Origin: Vagococcus silagei
GTDB taxonomy: Bacteria; Bacillota; Bacilli; Lactobacillales; Vagococcaceae
Assembly: GCF_004795745.1 (NCBI RefSeq)
Contig: NZ_SDGV01000016.1
Coordinates: 38,117-102,116 of the forward strand
Direction of reading: 5' to 3'
Length of the DNA: 64,000 bases
Positions 8,026-16,704 of this stretch are shown here, piece after piece. Position numbers and translations under genes: made by a program. The notes under the pieces were generated by a model. The model saw only the letters and a list, made by a program, of their open reading frames with translations, searched no databases and was not told the DNA's origin. How positions within the stretch are numbered: position 1 is the stretch's first letter; each line of letters begins with the position of its first letter.

Positions 8026-8314
8026 TTGGACCCCTCCACTCCATCATACCGCCTTGAACGTTTATTGCGTTAATACCAAGTTGTGCTAACATCATACACG
8101 CCATTTGTGATCTGCCACCAGATTGACAAACAAGGTAATATGTTTCATCTTGCTTAAACTGGTCCAATGATGTACTTAAACGGCTCAAGGGTATATTTAA
8201 AACATTTGGTATATGTCCTAAATGATATTCATGTTCTTCACGAACATCAATAATATTGATTTTTTTAATTGTCATTAACGCTTCAAAGTCAGTTTGACTA
8301 ATTGTTTGACCCAT
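8018..8314 (-). CDS. Single-domain rhodanese (sulfurtransferase)
   Basis: A 98-residue rhodanese from the ATG at 8314, which has GGAGG in place; the frame is open further upstream but inside the preceding gene. The fold markers are INIIDVREEHEYHLGHI and the active-site loop VCQSGGRS, whose cysteine carries the persulfide. It would move sulfane sulfur between carriers such as CoA, bacillithiol or cysteine persulfides and sulfite. It is the third gene of the CstR operon, overlapping both neighbours by a few bases. Confidence 0.87.
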   Translation of the reverse strand: MGQTISQTDFEALMTIKKINIIDVREEHEYHLGHIPNVLNIPLSRLSTSLDQFKQDETYYLVCQSGGRSQMACMMLAQLGINAINVQGGMMEWRGPIE

Positions 8315-9965
8315 GATAGATAGCCTCCGGTCTAACTGTTCGATACAATGCAAAGCCACCATCCAAATTCTTCGTATTAAAGCCGTTTTGTTGTAACATT
8401 CTTTCTGCTATATAACTTCTTTGTCCACTATGACAACTGATAATATACTCTTGTTTTGAATCTAATTCAGCCATTCTCGCACGCAATTCATTTAACGGGA
8501 TATGAACATAACGCTCAAATTGACCTGCTTTAAGTTCGTTATCAGTACGAACATCTAAAACAATTGCACCTTGGTTAATTTTTTCTTGTAACTCGTGCCA
8601 TTGGATACCTTGACTCATTCCTTCAATAAGATTTAAACCAGCATAGCCTGCCATATTTACTGGGTCTTTCGCTGATCCGAATGGTGGAGCATAGGTAAAT
8701 TCTAATTCAGGTAAATCCTCAATGGTTAAATTTCCTTTGATTGCTGTTGCTATAATGTCAATCCGTTTGTCGATCCCTTTTTGTCCTGTTGCTTGCGCCC
8801 CGTATAACTGACCTGTTTTAGCATCAAATATTACTTTTAAGATCACAGGTGTAGCACCAGGATAATAGCCTGCATGACTCTTGCCAAAAATATGAACGAC
8901 TTCTATGTCACGACCTGTCTGTCTTAAAACACGCTCACTTAAACCGGTAGATGCGGCACTCAAATCAAAGACACGGACAATTGCTGTTCCGATACTACCA
9001 CGATTTTTTCGTTTTTGACCTGCAATCACATCTGCAACTTGACGACCTTGGCGATTCGCTGGAGACGCTAGCGAAATCAAGGCATCTTCATTGGTAATTT
9101 GTTGTTTCGTGACAATCGCATCTCCGACAGCATAGATATCATTTTGACTTGTTTGATAGTTTTCATCAACTAAAATACCACCTCTAAGTCCGAGTTCTAG
9201 ACCCGCGTCTTTAGCAAGTTGATTTTCTGGGGTCACACCAACTGACAAGATTGTTAAATCGCTATCTAGAATTTGGCCATCCTCCAAATGAACTTTGCGT
9301 CCCGCTTCAGAAAAACCATTAGCGGATTGCCCTACAATCACGCGAATTCCATTTTTTTCAAGCTCTTGTTGAACAAATTTTGCCATTTCTTCATCTAATG
9401 GTGGTAAAACATGAGGAGCCATTTCAATTAGAGTGACTTCAAGATCTTTCTTACGTAGATTTTCTGCCATCTCCAACCCTATAAATCCTGCACCAATTAC
9501 AATTGCTTTTTTAGGTTGTTGCGTTTCGAATTGTGTCATGATTTGATCTAAATCAGGCACATTCCGCAACGTAAAGACATTTTCAGCTTCAGCTAAACCA
9601 GAAATTGGCGGCACAAAAGGGCGTGCTCCTGGAGATAAAACTAACGCATCATAACTTTCTTGCGTAACATTCCCTTCATGTTGAACATGTACCTGTTTAT
9701 TTTCTACATCAATTTTGAGCACTTCATGATTAGGACGAACATCCAAATTAAAACGTGCTTTCAATGACTGCGGTGTTTGAACTAATAATGCATCTCGCTC
9801 TTCAATCTCTCCAGACACATAATATGGTAAGCCACAATTTGCAAAAGACACATACGGCCCCTTCTCGAAGATAATAATTTCTGCTTGTTCATCTAATCGT
9901 CTTAATCTCGTTGCAGCGGACATACCACCCGCAACACCACCAATGATTACTATTTTTTTACCCAT
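8298..9965 (-). CDS. CoA-disulfide reductase with C-terminal rhodanese domain
   Basis: A 555-residue flavoprotein fusion that reduces CoA disulfide or CoA persulfide with NAD(P)H. The N-terminal FAD motif is IVIIGGVAGGMSAATRLRR; the redox-active cysteine is Cys44 in SFANCGLPYY; the NAD motif is AIVIGAGFIGLEMAENL (about residues 161-178); the second FAD motif lies near NDIYAVGDAI. A rhodanese domain occupies the last 100 residues, with the active cysteine in ISCHSGQRS. This fusion (CoADR-RHD) is known as a persulfide reductase in bacteria that meet sulfide. It is the second gene of the CstR operon, 1 bp after the first rhodanese. Confidence 0.9.
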   Translation of the reverse strand: MGKKIVIIGGVAGGMSAATRLRRLDEQAEIIIFEKGPYVSFANCGLPYYVSGEIEERDALLVQTPQSLKARFNLDVRPNHEVLKIDVENKQVHVQHEGNVTQESYDALVLSPGARPFVPPISGLAEAENVFTLRNVPDLDQIMTQFETQQPKKAIVIGAGFIGLEMAENLRKKDLEVTLIEMAPHVLPPLDEEMAKFVQQELEKNGIRVIVGQSANGFSEAGRKVHLEDGQILDSDLTILSVGVTPENQLAKDAGLELGLRGGILVDENYQTSQNDIYAVGDAIVTKQQITNEDALISLASPANRQGRQVADVIAGQKRKNRGSIGTAIVRVFDLSAASTGLSERVLRQTGRDIEVVHIFGKSHAGYYPGATPVILKVIFDAKTGQLYGAQATGQKGIDKRIDIIATAIKGNLTIEDLPELEFTYAPPFGSAKDPVNMAGYAGLNLIEGMSQGIQWHELQEKINQGAIVLDVRTDNELKAGQFERYVHIPLNELRARMAELDSKQEYIISCHSGQRSYIAERMLQQNGFNTKNLDGGFALYRTVRPEAIYHGSNN

Positions 9966-9966
9966 C

Positions 9967-10281
9967 TTATTTACCTCTTTTCACTGATCCAGTCCATTGA
10001 TTCATACCCCCACGGATATTTATTGCATCCACGCCTTGAACACGTAGTTTCTTCACTGCTTGTTTACTACGCATACCCGATTGACAAATCACATAGACTG
10101 GTTCCATTTGTTTTTTATTAAACTGATTAATTTGATTACTTGATAAATGTTTTGCTTGAAAAATATGACCTGCTTGGTATTCTGACTGTGTTCTGACATC
10201 AAATATTATTGGCTTAGAACCAAGCTTTGCTTCCAATTCTTGTGTTGAAATACTAGGAACTGAATTAAAAAAATTAAACAC
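9967..10281 (-). CDS. Single-domain rhodanese (sulfurtransferase)
   Basis: First gene of the CstR operon. The 104 residues include KPIIFDVRTQSEYQAGHI and the active-site loop VICQSGMRSKQA with its catalytic cysteine, then NIRGGMNQW. No signal peptide, so it works in the cytoplasm. It starts with GTG behind an AGAGGG site. It resembles the other small rhodanese of this operon only at the family level, so the two may use different acceptors. Confidence 0.87.
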   Translation of the reverse strand: MFNFFNSVPSISTQELEAKLGSKPIIFDVRTQSEYQAGHIFQAKHLSSNQINQFNKKQMEPVYVICQSGMRSKQAVKKLRVQGVDAINIRGGMNQWTGSVKRGK

Positions 10282-10309
10282 AGAATATCCCTCTCTCTAT
10301 AAGTTTTAT

Positions 10310-10352
10310 ATACCTATAGGGGTATAGTATAAAATCTAACAAATTTTGTCAA
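10310..10352 (-). promoter_or_regulatory. Promoter and CstR-type operator of the sulfur operon
   Basis: On the minus strand TTGACA (10352-10347) and TACTAT are 17 bp apart. Overlapping the -10 element is a 16-bp palindrome, ATACC-N6-GGTAT on the plus strand (10310-10325). CsoR/CstR repressors bind this ATACC...GGTAT type of site, so the operon is probably self-repressed until persulfide appears. Confidence 0.75.
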
Positions 10353-10358
10353 CAGAAA

Positions 10359-10394
10359 AAGACTTTCAGATGATTGATGTCATCTAAAAGCCTT
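10359..10394 (-). terminator. Terminator of the LacI-type gene at 10404
   Basis: The minus strand reads AAGGCTTTTAGATGA, loop, TCATCTGAAAGTCTT, then TTTC, ten bases after the stop codon. Confidence 0.75.
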
Positions 10395-10403
10395 CATTCT
10401 TTC

Positions 10404-11390
10404 TTAATGCGCTAAATTCGCAACACTATTGCCGATTTTAACTGACGTTTCAATTTTTACGTCTTTTGGTATTTCTTTAAAATTAATACGATCATACAGA
10501 AGTTTCGCAACTGTGCGTCCGACATCACGATGATGAAAATCAACCGTTGTTAGCAACGGAAAAAGATAGCGACTTGTGTTATACCCACCAAAGCCAGCAA
10601 TCGAAATTTCTTTTCCAATCGCTAGATCCAGCTCTTGCGCTGCATTATATAACCCCGCTGCAATTTGATCTGTTGCTGCAACATATAACGACGATTCTGG
10701 TTTTTTCAATATTTTTAAACCCGTTTCGTATGCATCGTCGAGCGTAAAACTTGTTTGAACTTCTTGTACTGAGACGCCAGATTCCTCAAACGTCTCCACA
10801 ACGCCTCTTTTTCTCTGAACTCCTACAGGTATGTTTTGCTCAGCCACACCTAGAAACGTAATACTTTTGTGTTCATAAGACAGTAAAGCTTCTGCTAATT
10901 GTTTGCCTGCAAGATAATTATCATGGCCAACGGTATAAACATGATTATTATTTTGCCCTACAAAAATGATAGGAATCGAATGCTCTTTTGAAATTGAACA
11001 ATGTTCACTTGTTACATTAGATGATAAAACAATAATGCCTGCCACATTATTTTGGACAAGACTGTATAGACTATTTATTTCACGTTGATCGTCTAATTCC
11101 GTATTAATCAATAAAATTTGCAAACCATGTTTACGTAGTTCACAATCAATTCCATCTAGTTTTTCCATGACAGAAGGTAAATCCATCCTTGGAATAATGA
11201 CACCCACATAGCTGCTCTCTTCAGCTTTTAAATTTCGTGCAAACGAGTTCGGAATATAATTATATTTTTTAATGACCGCTGCAATTTTTTTTGCCGCTGC
11301 ATCACTTACGTATCCTTGATTTAAATATCTTGAAACGGTACTACTGGATACACCAGATTCTGAAGCAATTTGTTTTATCGTTACTTTCAC
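10404..11390 (-). CDS. LacI-family transcriptional regulator
   Basis: A 328-residue repressor with the canonical LacI helix-turn-helix and hinge (TIKQIASESGVSSSTVSRYL, then NYIPNSFARNLK) and a periplasmic-binding-protein-like effector domain (VGVIIPRMD..., VGHDNYLAGKQLAEALL, ISIAGFGGYNTSRY). Full length. The start is GTG. It has no sugar transport or catabolic gene next to it, only a second LacI-like gene on the same strand, so its target cannot be read from context. The effector is most likely a sugar. Confidence 0.88.
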   Translation of the reverse strand: MKVTIKQIASESGVSSSTVSRYLNQGYVSDAAAKKIAAVIKKYNYIPNSFARNLKAEESSYVGVIIPRMDLPSVMEKLDGIDCELRKHGLQILLINTELDDQREINSLYSLVQNNVAGIIVLSSNVTSEHCSISKEHSIPIIFVGQNNNHVYTVGHDNYLAGKQLAEALLSYEHKSITFLGVAEQNIPVGVQRKRGVVETFEESGVSVQEVQTSFTLDDAYETGLKILKKPESSLYVAATDQIAAGLYNAAQELDLAIGKEISIAGFGGYNTSRYLFPLLTTVDFHHRDVGRTVAKLLYDRINFKEIPKDVKIETSVKIGNSVANLAH

Positions 11391-11520
11391 AGTTCCAATC
11401 CCCTTTGTCTATCTACACAATATCCCTCCAAATCCCTATCGTGTAATATCTAATAATTTTTGTCACTGATTCAAAAACATCATAACAAATTTTTCGGCTA
11501 TTTGTAAAAAACATAAAAAA

Positions 11521-11548
11521 GGAATCTAAAAGTTTATCTCTAGATTCC
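11521..11548 (-). terminator. Terminator of the LacI-like gene at 11585
   Basis: GGAATCTAGAGATAAACTTTTAGATTCC on the minus strand forms an 8-bp stem followed by TTTTTTATG. Confidence 0.75.
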
Positions 11549-11584
11549 CCTATTATATAGAAATAAACTAATTTTTCATTACGA

Positions 11585-12523
11585 TTAAACAACCTTACGA
11601 ACAAATACATGGTCTAACAATTCATACATTTGAACTGTTCTTTTTTTAAGTAAATGATCCATACTCTCTAAAGCAAAATCAGAAACAGCATAAGTCGGTA
11701 GTGCAATAATCGAATATTTTTCATTTTTTGTATCCAAAATATCAATCACAACCGAATTTTCAGCCAATTTATCATTTTGAATAAATAATTCTTTAGATAA
11801 ACCATCCGTTAGTTCTGAACCCTTAGTCAGAATAATCTTCGGCTGACTATTTTTTCTTGTTAATAAGATATTGTTTAAAATATCACTACTATTAGCTCCT
11901 GTAAAGTGTTCTAATTCTTCAACATTCCAACCATTAATATTTTCGTCCATTTGTTCTTCATTTAAAGTTGCATACACCACATCAGTAGAATCAATTTTGA
12001 TGACCTCTTCATAACCAACTTTTGTAAACGGGTCGTTTGTAAAAAATTGAGCATGTTGCTGCATTGAAACGTATTGACTACAGCAGACAATAGGACCATA
12101 TTCTTGATATAGTTCAATATCACTCCAGTTATTCTCCATTGTAAACATGACCATCCCTGAAACAATATTTTCTTTCATCATTTCTAAGAAACTTGTCTCA
12201 CGCTCTTTATCTCCTTTAGTTTGCATAATCACAAGTTTATATCCGAACGATTCTGCCTTAAGTTCTGCTTTTTCAACCGCTTCTAGCATACCACTATCAC
12301 TTAAGCTTCTAATAAGTAACCCTAATGTAACTTTATTTTCTTTATTATTGGAAATTGTTGCAACTTTCTGTTGTAACTCCTCAAAAGAATAATCTAGTGA
12401 TTCCATTGTTGCCTTGATAAGACTACGTTTTTTATCCGTTAGGTAGCTTGACATCATGAAATATTTTATCACTGAATTTTCAGAAAGATGCGCTTCTTTT
12501 GCGATATGTTTTATTCTTTTCAT
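11585..12523 (-). CDS. Divergent LacI-like regulator
   Basis: The 312-residue protein starts like a LacI repressor (IKHIAKEAHLSENSVIKYFM) but the usual 'VSxxTVSRVLN' is changed to LSENSVIKYFM, and the hinge helix is poorly conserved (MESLDYSFEELQQKV). The rest follows the effector-binding fold loosely (VTLGLLIRSLSDSGMLEAVE, then IVSGMVMFTM). Several effector-domain landmarks, including the common GxDxxxxA stretch, are not recognisable. It is probably a functional but divergent paralogue with altered operator specificity. It has its own terminator and a long gene-free region upstream. Confidence 0.65.
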   Translation of the reverse strand: MKRIKHIAKEAHLSENSVIKYFMMSSYLTDKKRSLIKATMESLDYSFEELQQKVATISNNKENKVTLGLLIRSLSDSGMLEAVEKAELKAESFGYKLVIMQTKGDKERETSFLEMMKENIVSGMVMFTMENNWSDIELYQEYGPIVCCSQYVSMQQHAQFFTNDPFTKVGYEEVIKIDSTDVVYATLNEEQMDENINGWNVEELEHFTGANSSDILNNILLTRKNSQPKIILTKGSELTDGLSKELFIQNDKLAENSVVIDILDTKNEKYSIIALPTYAVSDFALESMDHLLKKRTVQMYELLDHVFVRKVV

Positions 12524-13325
12524 TATTTATTCCCCCAAAATCCGGAAATAAATCCCGGTATCGTTGCCACATAATATAACCCACAGCTTATTTGATGTCA
12601 ACAGACGAAAACAGGAGTTGAAAGTGAAATTTTATGCTAAAATATGGATTTTCAATTATGAATAATATCGTAACATTCGTTCAAAACATACATTATATAC
12701 GTTTATTTATTTAATGTCTCTTTAGGTTTTGTTCGGGTGTGCCGATACACCAAATATCAAAATGAAGCGTTTTAATCATTAGTTTTAAAAGGTTTTAATA
12801 AAATTTATTATAAAAAAAGAATTTATATTCTAAAAAACTTCCCTCCCAAAAACACGAACATTACTCTTTAAAATAATTCCTTTGTGATATTTATATTTAA
12901 TACATTAAACATACCATATAAGAACAATTAACTGAATATTCTTTTTAATTAATTTGTATTTAAAACACAATCAACGCACGCAATAGTTAACTTTTATTAG
13001 CAATATTTTTCTGATGTTTTTTCATAAAAATAGTTATTAAAAAAATATTTAGAAAAATTTAGGAGATAATCGATATAACGAAACTCTTAACAAAAAGAAC
13101 TTATCTATCCCACTTTGTTATCGTTTTCCTAAATCATTTTATTTATTCAACATTAGAAAAACAAAATGATATTCTCAGCAAAAATTAATAAGATATCATC
13201 ATATAAATACGTCTAATATCCTTAATAGGACACATCAATTAAGTTTCTTCATTAGACATAACGCTTGTTTTTGACTAATTGTACTTTAAAACGTCGAATA
13301 CTCGCTAATTTTAATATCATGTATC
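12524..13325. other. AT-rich gene-free region
   Basis: About 800 bp without a plausible gene, clearly more AT-rich than its flanks. It should hold the promoter of the LacI-like gene at its left end. A small hairpin (GGTGT-GCCGAT-ACACC near 12740) is visible. I see no tRNA, repeat family member or mobile element in it. Decayed sequence or an undetected small RNA are possible. Confidence 0.4.
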
Positions 13326-13371
13326 AAAAAAAATCATTCCTTACTTTATACTTGTAAGAAATGATTTTTTT
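13326..13371. terminator. Bidirectional terminator
   Basis: A long stem (AAAAAATCATTCCTTAC with GTAAGAAATGATTTTTT) flanked by A and T runs lies right after the stop codon of the gene at 13373. Confidence 0.85.
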
Positions 13372-13372
13372 A

Positions 13373-13927
13373 TTATAAGTCCAATGCTTTTAACTTAAAT
13401 CTAAAGATGAATTGTTCGTTTTCTTTAATTCTTTTTGGCTCACCCAAAAGCTCCATTCGTCCTGAATATACGAAGCGTCCTGCTTCTTTAGAATTCAAAC
13501 GTTCAAAGAGATGAATATTGACTCTATTTTTTTCAACATTGGCTAATGTTTTATTTGGTGCTTTACTAATTTTTTGATCACCTTTTAGACCCATGCCAGT
13601 AAATAATAATTTACCACGACGCCAATAATCATGATAGCGATCATCAAAATGATCAACAAACAATACTATTGAGTTTGTCGCATGCGAGCGACGGATTTTA
13701 GATTGTGGTGAACATTTGAAATGCTCACTGATTGTTTCATTATCATACAATGTCCCCACTTTAAACATCTCTAACATTGTCTCTGCTTGCTCATTTCGCC
13801 AATTTGTTACTTCGGCAATATCAAATTCTTTACCCAGATTATCTTTACTCGGACACCCTTGCTCAAGTAACTCTTTCAATACAGTTGACGGAATCTCTAA
13901 TGTTTCCATTAATTCTTTTTTATTCAT
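13373..13927 (-). CDS. Stand-alone SRA-like (ScoMcrA-type) DNA-reader protein with N-terminal HTH
   Basis: Residues 1-50 look like a small helix-turn-helix of the phage terminase small-subunit type (LEIPSTVLKELLEQGCPS, then GKEFDIAEVTNWRN). Residues 55-184 match the SRA-like domain of ScoMcrA-type restriction enzymes: YDNETISEHFKCSPQSKIRR, SHATNSIVLFVDHFDDRYHD, LLFTGMGLKGDQ, then LANVEKNRVNIHLFE. In those enzymes the domain reads modified cytosines and an HNH nuclease cuts. No nuclease domain is fused here and none lies within several kilobases. It could be a regulator or an uncoupled defence part. The domain match is from memory of the family pattern; the function is inference. Confidence 0.65.
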   Translation of the reverse strand: MNKKELMETLEIPSTVLKELLEQGCPSKDNLGKEFDIAEVTNWRNEQAETMLEMFKVGTLYDNETISEHFKCSPQSKIRRSHATNSIVLFVDHFDDRYHDYWRRGKLLFTGMGLKGDQKISKAPNKTLANVEKNRVNIHLFERLNSKEAGRFVYSGRMELLGEPKRIKENEQFIFRFKLKALDL

Positions 13928-14047
13928 TGTTCCAAACCTCTCTATGTGAAATCTAAGTTGTTAAATAACACTATCTACTTCATAATAGGCCTTTGTCTAA
14001 CGCTCGTCTACCTTTATTAGAAAAACTCATGACAACTTTAATTTAAA

Positions 14048-14374
14048 TCAGGCAATCATCCTAATAACAGCTAATGAAACCATGCCCACTAAAACAATCA
14101 CTAATAAATTCTTCGAAATAATAGCGCTAACGACTGTCGGAATTGAGGCAATTAGTTCGGGCACATTAATTGAAGGTAAATGACCTAAATTTTGCTCAAA
14201 CAAACCACTAAACCATAAAGCAGACATAATCACAATCGGTACGAAACTTAAAAATTCAACAACCTTATCGGATAATTTCATTCTCTTTAATAAGAAAAAT
14301 GGCAGAACGCGTGAAGTCCATGTGGCTATCCCGCAGCCAATAATTGTTAACAATACAAAATTAAAAGAAGGCAT
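14048..14374 (-). CDS. azlD: Branched-chain amino acid exporter subunit AzlD
   Basis: A 108-residue protein with four hydrophobic segments. The opening LTIIGCGIATWTSRVLPFFLLKRMK contains the family's 'TxxxRxxPFFL' motif. AzlD is the small partner of AzlC; together they export leucine analogues and other branched-chain amino acids. It overlaps azlC by 14 bp and follows it in the operon. Confidence 0.9.
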   Translation of the reverse strand: MPSFNFVLLTIIGCGIATWTSRVLPFFLLKRMKLSDKVVEFLSFVPIVIMSALWFSGLFEQNLGHLPSINVPELIASIPTVVSAIISKNLLVIVLVGMVSLAVIRMIA

Positions 14375-15068
14375 GTTTAATCACTACTCCTATCCCACAC
14401 CCAAGAAGGGTTACTAATACAATCAATAAATTAACAGGAATAAAAATCATTCCCACATAAATTAACGCAAGTGTGATACCGACCAATATAAATTGCAAAT
14501 TCAAATTCATTTTACGATCAGAAATCATTTGGAGAATTAAAAGACCGATAAACATTGCCATTAATGCGAAATCTAACCCTAGTTTTTCCGGACTACCGAT
14601 AAAATTACCTAAAATAGCACCTAGAAACGAAGACAGCACCCACGTACTGTACGAAATCATATTTGTCGTATTCATCCAAGGAAAACTCAGTCGACGATCG
14701 GTAAAATTTAATTTATTCATTGCTAACGCGAAACTTTCATCTGTTAGAAGCGTCCCCAACCATAGATTCTTTCCTAAACTATATTCTGTAAAGTACGGTG
14801 CTAACGTCATACTCATCAAAATCATTCGAGAGTTTACTAAAAATGTCGAAAAAACAATTGATAATATGGGACTGTGACTTGCCAGCATTCCGACTGTTAT
14901 AAATTGTGCTGAACCACCATATACAATTAAAGACATTAAAAAAATTAACCATGGACTTAAACCTGCCGCCCTTCCAACAACCCCAAACGCAACACCAATC
15001 CCTATATATCCAAAGACCGTTGGCAACGTCTCTTTGACGGCCGATCGGACATCTAACTCTTCACTCAC
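14361..15068 (-). CDS. azlC: Branched-chain amino acid exporter subunit AzlC
   Basis: A membrane protein of about 235 residues with about seven hydrophobic segments, the large subunit of the AzlCD (LIV-E type) exporter. Typical features are LPTVFGYIGIGVAFG near the start, LIVYGGSAQFITVGML around residue 55 and WLGTLLTDESFALAM near residue 107. The best start is the GTG at 15068, nine bases after GGAG; an in-frame GTG at 15077 sits too close to that site. The divergent XRE-cupin gene is its likely regulator. Confidence 0.9.
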   Translation of the reverse strand: MSEELDVRSAVKETLPTVFGYIGIGVAFGVVGRAAGLSPWLIFLMSLIVYGGSAQFITVGMLASHSPILSIVFSTFLVNSRMILMSMTLAPYFTEYSLGKNLWLGTLLTDESFALAMNKLNFTDRRLSFPWMNTTNMISYSTWVLSSFLGAILGNFIGSPEKLGLDFALMAMFIGLLILQMISDRKMNLNLQFILVGITLALIYVGMIFIPVNLLIVLVTLLGCGIGVVIKHAFF

Positions 15069-15118
15069 TGGACACACTCCTTCTAATTTCTTATTATTAA
15101 GTTATGTAAATAAAATAT

Positions 15119-15217
15119 TTGCCCTATTTTAATTTTTTCAGATATAATAAGTCTATTAAAATAAATTTTAGTTCATTAAAACAAACATGATTTTAGTCTA
15201 GTTTCTTTTACTAGACT
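15119..15217 (+). promoter_or_regulatory. Promoter and possible operator of the XRE-cupin gene
   Basis: TTGCCC (15119-15124) and TATAAT (15143-15148) are 18 bp apart. Downstream, a perfect inverted repeat, AGTCTAGT-N7-ACTAGACT (15195-15217), lies between the promoter and the ribosome site and is a good candidate for autoregulation or control of the divergent azlCD. Confidence 0.5.
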
Positions 15218-15244
15218 TGTCAATCCACTCGAAGGAGTTATTTC

Positions 15245-15799
15245 ATGGAAATCAATCAAATTATCGCCTTAAATTTAAATAAAATCCGCATTGAACGACA
15301 ACTTACTTTAGATCAATTAGCAGCATTAACTCAATTGAGTAAAGCTGTTCTCTCACAAATTGAAAAAGGTGACACTAATCCTACAATCAACACGATTTGG
15401 AAAATATGTGACGGTCTAAATATTCCTTACACCTCACTGCTCGAGTCACAAATTCCAACCACAGCGTCCGTCATGACTAAAGAACGCGCACTATTTCAAT
15501 CCGAAGATCAAAATCGTTTTCGTGTCTACTGCTATTATTCTGATACAAGCCAACGTAATTTTGAACTTTTTCAAATTGAAATCGATCCAGGTGCAAACTA
15601 CACATCCATTGGGCACTCAAAAAAGTCTGATGAATATATTATGGTTTTAGAAGGCGAACTTACTTTAACTGCGAATCAACAAACACTAACGATTAAAACA
15701 GATGAGGCAACAACTTTCAAAGCAAACTCACCTCATACTTACGAAAATCGCAGTAATCAATTAATCAAAGCAATCTTGATTAACTATTATCCTTACTAA
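15245..15799 (+). CDS. XRE-family regulator with cupin domain
   Basis: A 184-residue regulator. Residues 8-62 form the helix-turn-helix (LTLDQLAALTQLSKAVLSQI, then GDTNPTINTIWKICDGL). Residues 105-180 form a small cupin barrel (YTSIGHSKKSDEYIMVLEGE, then SPHTYENRSNQ) that would bind an amino acid or metabolite. This HTH-cupin design is common beside AzlCD-type exporters, and the gene is divergent from azlCD here. GGAGTT lies before the ATG. Confidence 0.88.
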   Translation: MEINQIIALNLNKIRIERQLTLDQLAALTQLSKAVLSQIEKGDTNPTINTIWKICDGLNIPYTSLLESQIPTTASVMTKERALFQSEDQNRFRVYCYYSDTSQRNFELFQIEIDPGANYTSIGHSKKSDEYIMVLEGELTLTANQQTLTIKTDEATTFKANSPHTYENRSNQLIKAILINYYPY

Positions 15800-15804
15800 A
15801 AGAA

Positions 15805-15835
15805 TTGACTCGCCCCTTACGTCAGAGTATATAAT
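15805..15835 (+). promoter_or_regulatory. MerR-type promoter, 19-bp spacer
   Basis: TTGACT (15805-15810) and TATAAT (15830-15835) lie 19 bp apart, with outer dyad arms ACTC and GAGT inside the spacer. The layout resembles Bmr-type promoters and implies that the following MerR gene activates itself and the ClbS gene behind it. Confidence 0.7.
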
Positions 15836-15867
15836 TTAATTAATCACAACGTTAGGAAGTGAAGATA

Positions 15868-16689
15868 ATGTTTAAAATTGGCGAATTTTCAAAACTATCT
15901 AATACGACAATTCGTGCGCTTCATTATTATGAGGAAAAAGGACTGTTGATACCACACGTTATCAATCCAGAAACGAATTATCGCTATTACTCTGCGGAGC
16001 AACTCAGAACTATTAACAAAATTAAACTCTTACAAGAAATGGGCATGTCGCTTGATACGATAAGCGAAATCCTTTCTGTTCAAGATTTATCCGTTTTAAA
16101 CTATCATTATCAACTTAGACAGCAAGAGTTAGCCAAAGAATTAGATTCTACCAAACAAAAATTGGCACTTTTGGAAAAATTACAATCCACACTAACAAGT
16201 GGTAAAAAATTGGAAAACTACAACGTGACTTTAAAGGAGTTTCCTAAATGCAAAGTCATGAGCCTTAGAAAATCAATTCCAACCTATGATGATGAATCAC
16301 TTTTATGGCAGCAACTCTATCAACAGTCACTCGATCAAAAGGTCAAATTGACAACACCACCAGCTGGAATGACGATTTATCATGACTTAGAATTCAAAGA
16401 ACAGGACTACGATGTTGAAGTTCAAAGTAATGTCATCGGTGATTACGCTAATCAAAATGAAGTAACCTATTTTGAAAGAGACAGTTTTACCGCTGCAACC
16501 GTTACTTTTAATGGCAGCTTCGATCAAATGGCAGACGTTACCGAAGCAATCGCATTGTGGTTAGAAACACATCATTGCTTAACTAACGGTGTGATGTTTA
16601 ATATTCCCATCGTTTCTCCTGCTCACGATCCAAATCCAGAGAATTGGGTCACTGAATCTGGATTTGTCATTACAAATATCGCGAAATAA
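15868..16689 (+). CDS. MerR-family regulator with GyrI-like effector domain
   Basis: A BmrR-type activator. The HTH reads FKIGEFSKLSNTTIRALHYY and NYRYYSAEQLRTINKIKLLQ; the coiled linker spans about residues 75-110; the remainder is a GyrI-like effector domain (LKEFPKCKVMSLRKSIPTYD, ending GFVITNIAK). The ATG at 15868 is chosen over the in-frame GTG at 15859 because AGGAAG is correctly spaced only for the former. It is followed 15 bp later by the ClbS/DfsB gene, so the two form an operon under a self-activated promoter. Confidence 0.87.
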   Translation: MFKIGEFSKLSNTTIRALHYYEEKGLLIPHVINPETNYRYYSAEQLRTINKIKLLQEMGMSLDTISEILSVQDLSVLNYHYQLRQQELAKELDSTKQKLALLEKLQSTLTSGKKLENYNVTLKEFPKCKVMSLRKSIPTYDDESLLWQQLYQQSLDQKVKLTTPPAGMTIYHDLEFKEQDYDVEVQSNVIGDYANQNEVTYFERDSFTAATVTFNGSFDQMADVTEAIALWLETHHCLTNGVMFNIPIVSPAHDPNPENWVTESGFVITNIAK

Positions 16690-16704
16690 GAAAGGAAGAT
16701 TATT

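Noticed and set aside
11413..11610. 65-codon minus-strand frame after the divergent LacI-like gene
   Set aside because: It overlaps the 3' end and terminator of that gene and reads through the terminator hairpin; no ribosome site.
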